Assembly (NCBI GenBank): GCA_964635875.1
Contig: CAZWRK010000062.1
Location: forward strand, 1 to 23,240
Direction: 5' to 3'
From: CAZWRK01 sp964635875
Lineage (GTDB): Bacteria; Pseudomonadota; Gammaproteobacteria; Burkholderiales; Aquaspirillaceae
Length of the DNA: 23,240 nucleotides
The notes under the pieces are model-generated. The model did not search any database. It was given only the letters and a program-made list of their open reading frames with translations, and was not told where the DNA came from. Both the position numbers and the translations under genes were made by a program. Below are positions 1 through 6,755 of this stretch, piece by piece; position 1 is the first letter of the stretch; each line of letters begins with the position of its first letter.

Positions 1-332
1 TCCTCCGGGTTCACCTTGGTGGTGAACATGACGCCCAGCGTGCGCCCGATCTCGGCCCAGTCGCTCCACTTCATCACCTCCTTCTTGGGCAGGAGCGAGA
101 AGCAGATGCTGTGGAGCGTGCGGAAATAGGGGAAGCGGCCGGGAGGCAGGCTGAAGCGCTGGCAGGCACGATTACGCGCCTCATCGGCCCCAGCCCGAGT
201 GAACGTGGTGAACACGAGATCTTCCGGTGCCATCCCGGATGCGAGCAGCCGGTCAACGACATTGAGGAGCGTGGTGGACTTCCCAGTGCCTGGTGGCCCC
301 GAGTACTTGGTAATGATGCTTGGTTCGAGCAT
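1..332 (-). CDS. UvrD/Rep-like superfamily 1 DNA helicase, N-terminal part (runs off the left edge)
   Basis: Only the first ~110 codons are present; the gene continues beyond position 1. The translation starts MLEPSIITKYSGPPGTGKST and carries a Walker A motif at residues 12-20, followed by FTTFTRAGADEARNRA (about 41-56, the SF1A motif Ia region) and RTLHSICF (about 71-78). This order is that of UvrD/Rep/PcrA-type 3'-5' DNA helicases, which unwind duplex DNA using ATP. The start codon overlaps the stop of the upstream primase by one base (TAATG), so the two are probably translationally coupled and act together at the phage fork. The family assignment is firm. Whether it is a replicative or repair-type helicase, and whether it carries a nuclease domain, cannot be judged from this fragment. 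Confidence 0.85.
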   Translation of the reverse strand, partial: MLEPSIITKYSGPPGTGKSTTLLNVVDRLLASGMAPEDLVFTTFTRAGADEARNRACQRFSLPPGRFPYFRTLHSICFSLLPKKEVMKWSDWAEIGRTLGVMFTTKVNPE

Positions 333-1846
333 TAGTAAGCGGGATTTTCATTGGTGGGCTCCAATTTCTCCGGGACCACATCATCAAACCGGACAGTGAG
401 CAGGTTCACGCCGGTCCCCTTGATGTTCCGGAAGGTCTTCACGGCCTTCATGTCCCGGGTGAGCGTGACGAGCATCTCGTGCTGATTCATCAGGGTGAAG
501 CGCTGGTTCGTGACGTACTTCCAAAGGTCCTTGGCGCGGAAGTGATATCCGGCCTCGTTCTTGTGAGGCAGGCCGCGCAGCAGGTCCTCCCAGCCCTCGG
601 CACTGGCGCGATTCAGCAGGAACTCGACCACCAGCTCTTTGAACTGGCCGACGGGTGAGAGTTCCTCGGGAATGTCGATCACCGTGCAGTGGGCCATGAG
701 AGCTGCAACCTTGGGCTGCCACTCCTCGGGCTTCACCATCGGGGGCATCTTCTGGATCGTGTCCATGCAGCGGCGCTCGAACAGGCGGGGATTCTGCAGC
801 TCCTCCGTGGTCAGGCTCATCCGCTTGAAGGTGTCGTCGGCCATGGCGACGTCGAGGTACCAGACCGGGGGATTGGTGTTGATCTTGGTGAGCGAGCGCT
901 GGGTGGGCATCAGGTCGTCACCGCCGATGCCGTGCTTCGCCTTGCGGCAGGCGGACGAGTTGCAGTAGGTCGACAGCGGGCAGATGTTGCACTGGAACTT
1001 GTAGTCCTTCTTCGCATACGACTTCTTGATGGCCTCGACCTCCTTGGATCCCAGTGGATCGGGGAACATTTGGTTGTACTCATCCACCTTCGCCTCCCAC
1101 TCCTCGGGGAAGGCCTTCTTGCAGTAGACCGCGATGTTGGCGAGGATGATGTTCCGATTCTCGTTGGTCTTCGCTGCCATCAGGCGGTTGAGGCAGGGTG
1201 GGCCGTCAGGCAGGAGGCCGCCGCTCGAGGGCGGTTGGTAGGCCTCGAGCTCCGCCCGGGTCAGCGCCCGGCTCATGGCAAAATCGCTGAAGGTCTTGAT
1301 CTCCTTGATGGCCTTGCCCTCGGCATCGTAGGCGTAGCGCAGGAAGCGGACGCCGCCGAAGTAGGGCATGTTGATGAAGTTTCCCACGTCGTTGCCAGTG
1401 ACGCTGGTCTGCTTGGGGAAGATCTCGCTCTTGCCGAAGCCCATGAAACCGGCGATGGCGTCCAGCTTCTCCACGGCGAGTTTTGCGGGCACCCACTCCT
1501 TCATGAACATGAACAGGTGCGGGCCGCCGGACTTCGAGCGGCAGAGCACCATGGGGATCTTGTGCTCGACCAGCTTGGCGTTCAGCTTTTCAAGGTCGAG
1601 GCTCTGATAGACGTCCACGTCGATGGCCCCAAACTTCACCATGTTCTTCGTGTTGATCGGTGGGACGCCGAGGCCGACCTTGCCGGATAGGTGTAGCTCC
1701 CAGTTGGACATCTGGACTGGCTTGCGGATCATCACGCAGCGGGCCTCGTGCTTGCCCTCGGCGGTGATCTTTCCGGTCAGTTCGGTGGACCCATAGGCTA
1801 CATCGGAGCCCTCAAAGAGGTTCAGCATCAATTCGGCGTCGGTCAT
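332..1846 (-). CDS. Archaeo-eukaryotic-type (AEP) DNA primase / primase-polymerase
   Basis: A 504-aa protein. Residues 71-80 (KFGAIDVDVY) carry the D-x-D metal-binding motif (D76, D78), and SKSGGPHLFMFM (about 104-115) carries the conserved His (H110). These are motifs I and II of the AEP superfamily, which makes primers for DNA synthesis. Residues 228-310 look like the helical C-terminal region seen in such phage primases and end in a cysteine cluster (C286, C289, C295, C300; C-x2-C-x5-C-x4-C) that could bind zinc or an Fe-S cluster. The last ~190 residues are not recognised. It is the first gene after an AT-rich repeat region and overlaps the helicase by one base. The fold call is based on motifs only; primase versus primase-polymerase cannot be separated here. 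Confidence 0.75.
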   Translation of the reverse strand: MTDAELMLNLFEGSDVAYGSTELTGKITAEGKHEARCVMIRKPVQMSNWELHLSGKVGLGVPPINTKNMVKFGAIDVDVYQSLDLEKLNAKLVEHKIPMVLCRSKSGGPHLFMFMKEWVPAKLAVEKLDAIAGFMGFGKSEIFPKQTSVTGNDVGNFINMPYFGGVRFLRYAYDAEGKAIKEIKTFSDFAMSRALTRAELEAYQPPSSGGLLPDGPPCLNRLMAAKTNENRNIILANIAVYCKKAFPEEWEAKVDEYNQMFPDPLGSKEVEAIKKSYAKKDYKFQCNICPLSTYCNSSACRKAKHGIGGDDLMPTQRSLTKINTNPPVWYLDVAMADDTFKRMSLTTEELQNPRLFERRCMDTIQKMPPMVKPEEWQPKVAALMAHCTVIDIPEELSPVGQFKELVVEFLLNRASAEGWEDLLRGLPHKNEAGYHFRAKDLWKYVTNQRFTLMNQHEMLVTLTRDMKAVKTFRNIKGTGVNLLTVRFDDVVPEKLEPTNENPAY

Positions 1847-2130
1847 GGTCTCGGCGTCTGGCGGCTATTGCCGATATTGAACGGCAAAACTGGTTCGATA
1901 GAAATCTGGGCTTATTATCGAGAGGAGAGCAAGCCGGTTATTGGAGATATTGAGGGCAGGAAGAATTATTCCTTCGTCAGCTGGTTCCGTGTGGATTCCT
2001 GACAGCCAATAAACTCAATATTCCAATAACCGGCCCAATCTCTCCCCTTCATGGGACTCGGGTTCCTTTAGCACAAACGACTATTGGTTGAGGCACCCTG
2101 TGGCACCCGGGGTCAATAGGTCGCGGCAAT
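1847..2130. repeat. AT-rich intergenic region with inverted repeats related to those at 16794-16967
   Basis: This non-coding gap lies between the RlpA-like gene and the primase. It contains a near-perfect inverted repeat: 1934-1954 (ccggttattgg...) pairs with 2014-2033 (...ccaataaccgg) with one extra base. Outside each arm lies a purine-rich GAGAGGAGAG-like block, and a further partial copy of the motif (ggctattgccgatattga) sits at 1863-1880. The same composite motif (GAGGAGAGA...CTATTGaaATATTGa) recurs in the divergent hub. The whole gap is clearly more AT-rich than the surrounding coding DNA. It may be a promoter/operator region or a replication origin; I see no clear sigma70 promoter in it. 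Confidence 0.75.
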
Positions 2131-2490
2131 TCAGCGGGGGTAGCAGACTACCCGGACCGTCGTCTGGATGCGCCCTAGGCTCAAAGGAGCCAGCTCCTTG
2201 AAGGCCCGGCGGGACAGGTCCAACTGGGTCTTATGGTCGGGGCGATCTTGGACGGTCACGATCACGGAGCGAAAGCCGTAGGTCACGAGGAGCTGGGTGC
2301 CAAATGGCCAGTCGGCCGCAGCGGCCATAAGGTCGTTGGGATTGTAGGGCGTGTGGTTGGCAGTCAGCCTCCCCTGCAGGCGGTCGGCATAGAACGTAGT
2401 GTCCATCAGCTGGGGCGAGCCCAGCACGACATCGGTCATGCTGGTTGGGATCCCAAGCAGGGTGGCGGTGGCGTAGATGATCCTGAGCAT
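2131..2490 (-). CDS. RlpA-like double-psi beta-barrel protein, exported
   Basis: A 119-aa product from the ATG at 2490. An upstream in-frame ATG at 2538 would add 16 residues that spoil the N terminus. The N terminus (MLRIIYATATLLGIP) is hydrophobic and looks like a signal peptide. The rest matches the double-psi beta-barrel of RlpA-type proteins: LTANHTPYNPNDLMAAAADW with a Tyr/His-rich start, WPFGTQLLVTY, then VQDRPDHKTQLDLSRRAFKE with the Asp-containing core and the DLS-x-x-A-F signature. RlpA-type barrels act on peptidoglycan in the periplasm, in some species as lytic transglycosylases that cut denuded glycan. A role in lysis or host-wall remodelling is an inference. The gene sits alone between a terminator-like hairpin and the repeat region, so it is probably a separate transcription unit. 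Confidence 0.7.
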   Translation of the reverse strand: MLRIIYATATLLGIPTSMTDVVLGSPQLMDTTFYADRLQGRLTANHTPYNPNDLMAAAADWPFGTQLLVTYGFRSVIVTVQDRPDHKTQLDLSRRAFKELAPLSLGRIQTTVRVVCYPR

Positions 2491-2502
2491 TTTTGTAAGG
2501 GA

Positions 2503-2606
2503 GGTACTTCCTGAAGTTCCTGCACAGACGCTGGTCACACCTGCGTATCGTGACTCAGTCGGCTGCTACGGATTCAGGCTGCAGGGCCTAGGATTCAGGA
2601 AGTACC
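2503..2606. repeat. 13-bp perfect inverted repeat upstream of the RlpA-like gene
   Basis: ggtacttcctgaa at 2503-2515 is the exact reverse complement of ttcaggaagtacc at 2594-2606. The proximal arm ends 13 bases upstream of the RlpA-like start codon. A related ggattcagg also occurs at about 2571-2579. The spacing suggests operator sites or an mRNA stem enclosing the 5' leader, but no protein or promoter can be tied to it from sequence alone. Confidence 0.5.
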
Positions 2607-2608
2607 AT

Positions 2609-2645
2609 AAAAAGATGCTCCCGGCCCGCGTCAGCAGGCCGGGAG
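2609..2645 (-). terminator. Intrinsic terminator after the 252-aa gene
   Basis: A perfect 9-bp GC-rich stem (CTCCCGGCC at 2618-2626 with GGCCGGGAG at 2637-2645, 10-base loop) is followed on the - strand by CATCTTTTTATGG. That is the form of a rho-independent terminator. It ends the transcript of the replication genes at 3438-2680 before the RlpA-like gene. Confidence 0.75.
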
Positions 2646-2664
2646 GTTTACCCCGTTTCGGTAG

Positions 2665-2685
2665 TACTGATCACTTCGATCAGTA
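2665..2685. other. 8-bp hairpin overlapping the 252-aa gene's stop codon
   Basis: TACTGATC (2665-2672) and GATCAGTA (2678-2685) are exact complements around a 5-base loop. The stop codon of the 252-aa gene lies in the stem. Together with the terminator 20 bases further on it may protect the 3' end of the transcript; no T-tract follows it directly. Confidence 0.45.
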
Positions 2686-3438
2686 GGGTCGTTCCTCGTC
2701 GGGCGGCTCGGGGAGAGCTCCGGCGGGGGCCGTGTGCGGCAGCTTGGCCTGCTCCGTCTGGTATTCAGCAAACAGGTTCTCAAGGAGCTTCTGCTCCGTG
2801 TTGAGATCGAGCATGCGGTCCAGCGTGATGGACCAGTTGTACCAGCCGCCCTTGTCGTTGGACTCGGGCACGGTAGTGAACTTCCACACCGCGGCGAAAG
2901 CAGGCGGAACAGCATCCGGCATATTCGGGTACCGCAGGTTCAGGATCTGTTTGGACCAGATCCGGGCGGGCTTGAGCTGCGTGGCGTTGAACGAGAACAT
3001 GCCACGCTTCCACTCGCCGCCTTGGAAGTACCGGACGACGGCGTAGATCGTGAACTTGAGCTCGTTGTCCCCCAGCCATTCCTTGTACTGGTCGGGCGTG
3101 TTGGTCGCGCCCTTCCGGTAGTTCCGGCTGCCAACGATGGACAGCGGCTGGTTGCCGATGAAGCCACCACCCTGCGTCCGGGGCCGCCACTCGGTGTAGA
3201 GCGACGCCATGGCGAGCGGGATGACAGCCAGCGGCTGCGTGAGCAGCCGACGTTCGGGAGCGAAGACGATGCTGCCGGGCTTGGCACCATCAATCTTCTT
3301 CTCCTTGTGATCCTTGTGGGTCTCATCGAACTCGGGCGACCCTTTCTGGATGATGTTGATGAAGGGCATGCCCAGCACACCCTTGTCAATGCCTTCGGTG
3401 CCCGCCCCGAGGACCTTGGTGATGTCGAATCCGCTCAT
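2680..3438 (-). CDS. Conserved-looking phage protein of 252 aa, possible single-strand DNA-binding protein
   Basis: I do not recognise a named family with certainty. The N-terminal third (MPFINIIQKGSPEFDETHKD, then KKIDGAKPGSIVFAPERR) has the look of a phage replication-associated protein in which a short Pro/Gly-rich start is followed by a beta-rich, probably OB-like body (residues ~55-200). The C terminus is acidic/proline-rich (LPEPPDEERPY), as often seen in phage and bacterial ssDNA-binding proteins, whose acidic tails recruit other replication proteins. It lies in the block with polymerase, nuclease and primase, four bases after the 84-aa gene, and is followed by a good terminator. The SSB assignment is an inference from context and tail composition only. 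Confidence 0.6.
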   Translation of the reverse strand: MSGFDITKVLGAGTEGIDKGVLGMPFINIIQKGSPEFDETHKDHKEKKIDGAKPGSIVFAPERRLLTQPLAVIPLAMASLYTEWRPRTQGGGFIGNQPLSIVGSRNYRKGATNTPDQYKEWLGDNELKFTIYAVVRYFQGGEWKRGMFSFNATQLKPARIWSKQILNLRYPNMPDAVPPAFAAVWKFTTVPESNDKGGWYNWSITLDRMLDLNTEQKLLENLFAEYQTEQAKLPHTAPAGALPEPPDEERPY

Positions 3439-3441
3439 GGG

Positions 3442-3696
3442 TTACTCGACGGGAGCGGCGGTGCGGGGAGCCCGGACGATGATCCCCTCGACCTTGCGGA
3501 CGAGGACGGAAATGTCGAGCGCCTCCGCGTTGTTGAAGTTCAGCTCGAAGCCCTTGTTCGAGACCGTGGTGACGAAGTCGTCACCCTTCGGCACGGCCGT
3601 CATCAGGAACTGGACGACTTGGTTGAGCGTGACGTCGGATTCGAGGGTGCGCGAGTACAGGACCTCGCCTTGGCTGTTTTTAGTGGTCACTTTCAT
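3442..3696 (-). CDS. Small unknown protein, 84 aa
   Basis: Starts MKVTTKNSQGEVLYSRTLES. Its mRNA leader (AACCAAAAACCAGC before ATG) is of the A/C-rich type common in this genome. The predicted secondary structure alternates beta strands (residues 1-20, 43-55) and a helix (24-35), giving a small alpha/beta fold. I recognise no family. It lies 20 bases after the 180-aa gene and 4 bases before the 252-aa gene, so it is a member of the replication operon. Confidence 0.65.
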   Translation of the reverse strand: MKVTTKNSQGEVLYSRTLESDVTLNQVVQFLMTAVPKGDDFVTTVSNKGFELNFNNAEALDISVLVRKVEGIIVRAPRTAAPVE

Positions 3697-3715
3697 GCTG
3701 GTTTTTGGTTAACGG

Positions 3716-4258
3716 TTAACTGCCGTCGGACAGGACGGCTCTGTTTACCTGCGAAGCTGCGAACAGCTCGCGGGGAAAGTCGGGATCATTCGCCTCGAAG
3801 CGCTCCTTCACGAAGGAGCGGAGGGTCGAGGGATGGATGGTGCGCTTCACGGCGATGGGCAGGCGCTCGATGGCGGCGTTCAGTTCCTCTTGCGACAGGG
3901 CGCTGGCGTCAAGGGTGTAGTCTTTCTTCACGATGCCCGCCATGTTGTGCTCCTCGAGCCAAGCGACCGCTTGGTCCATCCGGTTCTGCGCCACGGAACC
4001 ATAGAACTCCGGGCGGATCTTGATCTTCTGGCCGTCGGTGAGCGACAGCTCGCTCAAGCCGATCTGGCCCATGAGTTCGGGCAGGTGGCCTTCGGCAATC
4101 AGTTTCAGCTGTTCCTTCAGCTGCTTCAGGAGGGCCTCGCCATTCTGGATGCGAGTGGTCAGGGCGACCATCTGTTTGGCGAGCTCGACGATGGCGGTCA
4201 GGCGGTCGTCCTGTGCGGGCAGGACGGCGGGATGGGTGGTCTGGACTTCGGTGCTCAT
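3716..4258 (-). CDS. Phage protein with coiled-coil start and beta-rich middle, 180 aa, function unknown
   Basis: The start at 4258 (MSTEVQTTHPAV) was chosen over an upstream in-frame ATG because it overlaps the VRR-NUC stop by four bases (ATGA), the usual coupling here. Residues ~20-55 are helical and heptad-like (LAKQMVALTTRIQNGEALLK), followed by LSELSLTDGQKIKIRPEFYG. The rest is a helical half containing AVAWLEEHNMAGIVKKDYTL and a C-terminal IHPSTLRSFVKERFE. This layout (coiled coil, short strand-rich 'LTDGQKIKI' segment, helical domain with a Trp-Leu-Glu-Glu-His motif) recurs in small phage proteins of replication blocks, but I know of no assigned function. Confidence 0.65.
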   Translation of the reverse strand: MSTEVQTTHPAVLPAQDDRLTAIVELAKQMVALTTRIQNGEALLKQLKEQLKLIAEGHLPELMGQIGLSELSLTDGQKIKIRPEFYGSVAQNRMDQAVAWLEEHNMAGIVKKDYTLDASALSQEELNAAIERLPIAVKRTIHPSTLRSFVKERFEANDPDFPRELFAASQVNRAVLSDGS

Positions 4259-4620
4259 TTGAAGAACCATAGATTGTCGAAAAGGGTTTCGTGAAGGTTG
4301 TTTGTCGCCAAGGTGTAGGTCTGCCCGGTGCGGGTATAAACCCTCAACCAGAATAGCCAACCTGACTCCTTCCAACCCCACACTGTGATGCAGCGGCGGC
4401 CGCGCATGGCTCCGCGGGTCTTCCAAGCGACCTGCTCGGGGCGTTCGCGGCCCAGTCGGTCGCCGTACTTCACCTCGATCCACACATCGCCAACCTTGGG
4501 ATGGGCGACGGATAGGTCAGGCACGCCGCGGCCGGTGCTGGTTTCGATGGCCTGTACGTCCCAGCCGTTCTTGGCGAGATGATCGCGGATCAGTTGCTTG
4601 AAGCGTGTTTCGGGTCCCAT
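4255..4620 (-). CDS. VRR-NUC domain nuclease
   Basis: A 121-aa single-domain protein. E4, then TGRGVPDLSVA (about 29-39, the G-x-PDL motif) and WIEVKYGD (about 47-54, the E-x-K catalytic pair) followed by PEQVAW (about 61-66) form the VRR-NUC/PD-(D/E)XK signature. Stand-alone VRR-NUC proteins of phages cut structured DNA such as Holliday junctions; eukaryotic FAN1 carries the same domain. Here it lies three bases after the DNA polymerase and overlaps the 180-aa gene by four, so it probably serves in replication/recombination or resolves branched DNA before packaging. Exact substrate is not visible from the sequence. Confidence 0.85.
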   Translation of the reverse strand: MGPETRFKQLIRDHLAKNGWDVQAIETSTGRGVPDLSVAHPKVGDVWIEVKYGDRLGRERPEQVAWKTRGAMRGRRCITVWGWKESGWLFWLRVYTRTGQTYTLATNNLHETLFDNLWFFK

Positions 4621-4623
4621 AGT

Positions 4624-6534
4624 TTACTGCCACGTCAAACCCAAATCCAGTTCGGCTCGGGCGGGTAGGTGTAGGTTGAGCGAAGTCTCCATGGCATGCT
4701 TCATGGTGTGGGCTTGGGCTTCGGAGGTGATGTTGGCGGAGTTGATCTCATCGTGGACGGGGAGCGTGGGCCGGACGATCTCGGAGATGGCGACGAGAGC
4801 CTTCTTGGCTTGGATGGCACCGGTCCCCTGACAGAGGGCGTTGAAAGCCTTGTAGGTGTAGGCTCGCTGGATGTTTTTGGCACCCCACTGAGCCTCCGCC
4901 ACGGCTCTGGAAACTGGTTCATAATAGCGATCATCGTCCCAAGGCTTCTCGAATTTCCCGTCCCAATTCCTAACCGGCTGCCAATAGTTGAACCGACGAC
5001 GGTAGCCGAGGGGCATCAGGATGAAGCCGCGAGCCTGTGCTGCGGCACTGACGTCGTCGGCCAACTCCTTGATGAAGGGGACGACTCGGTCGAAGGCCTC
5101 TAGGATCTCACCACACTCGTTGATCGAGATGCCCATTCGGCGCGACATCTTGCCCTTGCCCATGCCATAGCTTCGGCCAAGCGCCACCTCCTTGGCTTCG
5201 TCGTAATTGCAGCGTCCCTTGGTCTCTTGCTCGATGAAGGTGGCGAGCTTTACGCCTTTGGCGAACTGCTCCTTGATGCGTTCGGCTCCTTCTAGCCTTC
5301 GTGCCAGAGCATAGTGGGTCTGGATGATCGGCTCCTGTGACCAGTAATCCAGCTTGGCCCACTCGCAGCCATCTTCGGCGATCAGGCATTTCCTGAGGGC
5401 CTTTGAGTCAAAGAGCTTCGAGCGCTTCGGGAACTGCTGGGCGTTGGGATTCTTGGACGCAAGGCGCGGCGTGCGGCAGCCACCCTGCTCCGATTTCATC
5501 TGGATGTACTGGGGATGGATCCGGCCCTTGATCGAGTTCTCGATCAGATTTTGCTCGAGGTAGATCTTGCGCGAGCGGTTGATGGCCCGGGCGCGTAGGA
5601 AGGGCATCACGTCCTTGTTGCCGGTGCCGCTGAGGTAGTTCTTGTCCAAGCGGCCGCTTTCGTCGTCGTCCTCGTTCTTCTCTGGGATCGGAATGCCAAG
5701 GCGTCCGCAGAGACGACGGACGAAGTCTGGGCTCCAGATGTCTTCGGCCCCACAGCCCAAGATCCTCAGGCACTCGTCCTCCTCCTTCTTCCACCGCTCG
5801 GAGAGTTGGACGGCGTAGGGCAGGTCCACCCGGATGCCCTGACGTGTCATCCCGTAGAGGATCGGTGTAAGTCTGCTTTCTAGCTCGAAGGCTTCCCACA
5901 GTCCTTCGGACCTAAGGACGGGAAGCTGCTTCTGGAAAATGCGCAGTGTGCGGTCGGCGTCGGCCTCGCCATAGCGACCGACGAACTTGGCGTGCAGCTT
6001 CCACAGATCCTCCTTGGGCCGGTAGCCGTAGGCATTGGCCGCGGCCTTCAGTTCCGACTCGTCTTTTCCGGATCCAAGCCACCTTCGGCCAAGCGCCTCA
6101 AGGCTATATCCGTCTGGATTTTCTTCGTCAATGAGAGCATCGCAGATCTGAACATCGCGGATGCGTCCTTGCACTGTGACACCGAGAGATTGAAGCCAAC
6201 CGATGTCATAGAAGGCCCCTGCGAATACATAATCTCGACCTGCCACGCTACATTGCTCGGCCAGCCAACTGATGACAATCTCACGGTCAAGGTTCCCGCC
6301 CCCTCCGTGAGCAAGTGGAAAATAGCCTCGGAAGCCACTGTCGGTGGCAACTGAGAAACCTGCGCAGTGACCGTCGCCATGAATCCAAGCAGGGCCTCGT
6401 GTGGTGAGTTTTGGGTCACGGTTTTCGGTGTCGATGGCGATGATCTTGGCACTGCTTAGGTCAGGCAGCTCCCGTGGCGGGGTCCACGTGGTGGACGGGA
6501 GCATAAAATCAAAGGGGAGTTGTTGGTGTTCCAT
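4624..6534 (-). CDS. polA: Family A DNA polymerase with 3'-5' exonuclease domain
   Basis: A 636-aa protein. The exonuclease part has Exo I IIAIDTENRD (D35, E37), Exo II AGAFYDIGWL (D110) and an Exo III Y-x3-D (Y188, D192), so proofreading looks intact. The polymerase part has motif A LDYWSQEPII (D396), motif B AKEVALGRSYGMG (K448, Y456) and motif C LPVHDEI (H594-E596). It copies the phage genome. The residue equivalent to E. coli Pol I Phe762 is Leu452, and the position of R754 is Tyr444. No 5'-3' exonuclease domain is present, as usual in phages. The start codon at 6534 lies inside one arm of a 30-bp inverted repeat, and the only Shine-Dalgarno-like AGGAGG is ~20 bases upstream, too far for normal use. 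Confidence 0.93.
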   Translation of the reverse strand: MEHQQLPFDFMLPSTTWTPPRELPDLSSAKIIAIDTENRDPKLTTRGPAWIHGDGHCAGFSVATDSGFRGYFPLAHGGGGNLDREIVISWLAEQCSVAGRDYVFAGAFYDIGWLQSLGVTVQGRIRDVQICDALIDEENPDGYSLEALGRRWLGSGKDESELKAAANAYGYRPKEDLWKLHAKFVGRYGEADADRTLRIFQKQLPVLRSEGLWEAFELESRLTPILYGMTRQGIRVDLPYAVQLSERWKKEEDECLRILGCGAEDIWSPDFVRRLCGRLGIPIPEKNEDDDESGRLDKNYLSGTGNKDVMPFLRARAINRSRKIYLEQNLIENSIKGRIHPQYIQMKSEQGGCRTPRLASKNPNAQQFPKRSKLFDSKALRKCLIAEDGCEWAKLDYWSQEPIIQTHYALARRLEGAERIKEQFAKGVKLATFIEQETKGRCNYDEAKEVALGRSYGMGKGKMSRRMGISINECGEILEAFDRVVPFIKELADDVSAAAQARGFILMPLGYRRRFNYWQPVRNWDGKFEKPWDDDRYYEPVSRAVAEAQWGAKNIQRAYTYKAFNALCQGTGAIQAKKALVAISEIVRPTLPVHDEINSANITSEAQAHTMKHAMETSLNLHLPARAELDLGLTWQ

Positions 6535-6754
6535 CTGGACTGTGGATGCTGCCCTCCTGTGGTCCTTACCGCTGGGGAGCTATGTCGGAGGGGGGTCTTG
6601 CTATCGTCAGCCCGGTTATCGACGCGGGGACACCGTACACTTGTCCGTAGACGTGGTTCGGCCCAGCTACTTCCGGGTTAGACCTTATCCTCTTGGTTGA
6701 CTGCCATGCGAGAAACCAGACTTTAGGAAGGCAGCATCCGCAGTCCAGATGGAA
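6529..6754. repeat. 30-bp inverted repeat enclosing the JAB-polymerase intergenic region
   Basis: The arms 6529-6558 and 6725-6754 (ttccatctggactg...) match over 30 bases with two mismatches. On the transcript the JAB-proximal arm begins next to the JAB stop codon, a ~166-base loop follows, and the second arm contains both the AGGA of the only Shine-Dalgarno-like sequence and the polymerase start codon. A nine-codon reading frame (MAVNQEDKV) lies in the loop on the - strand. The element could be a translation-controlling RNA stem, an attenuator, or a small non-autonomous inserted repeat. I see no target-site duplication next to the arms. Confidence 0.7.
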
Positions 6755-6755
6755 A

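Noticed and set aside
689..1690. 333-codon + strand frame opposite the primase
   Set aside because: The primase motifs on the - strand are conserved; the + frame is a shadow.
2734..4023. 429-codon + strand frame
   Set aside because: It runs opposite three overlapped - strand genes of the replication operon and shows only low-complexity Arg/Gly/Val content.
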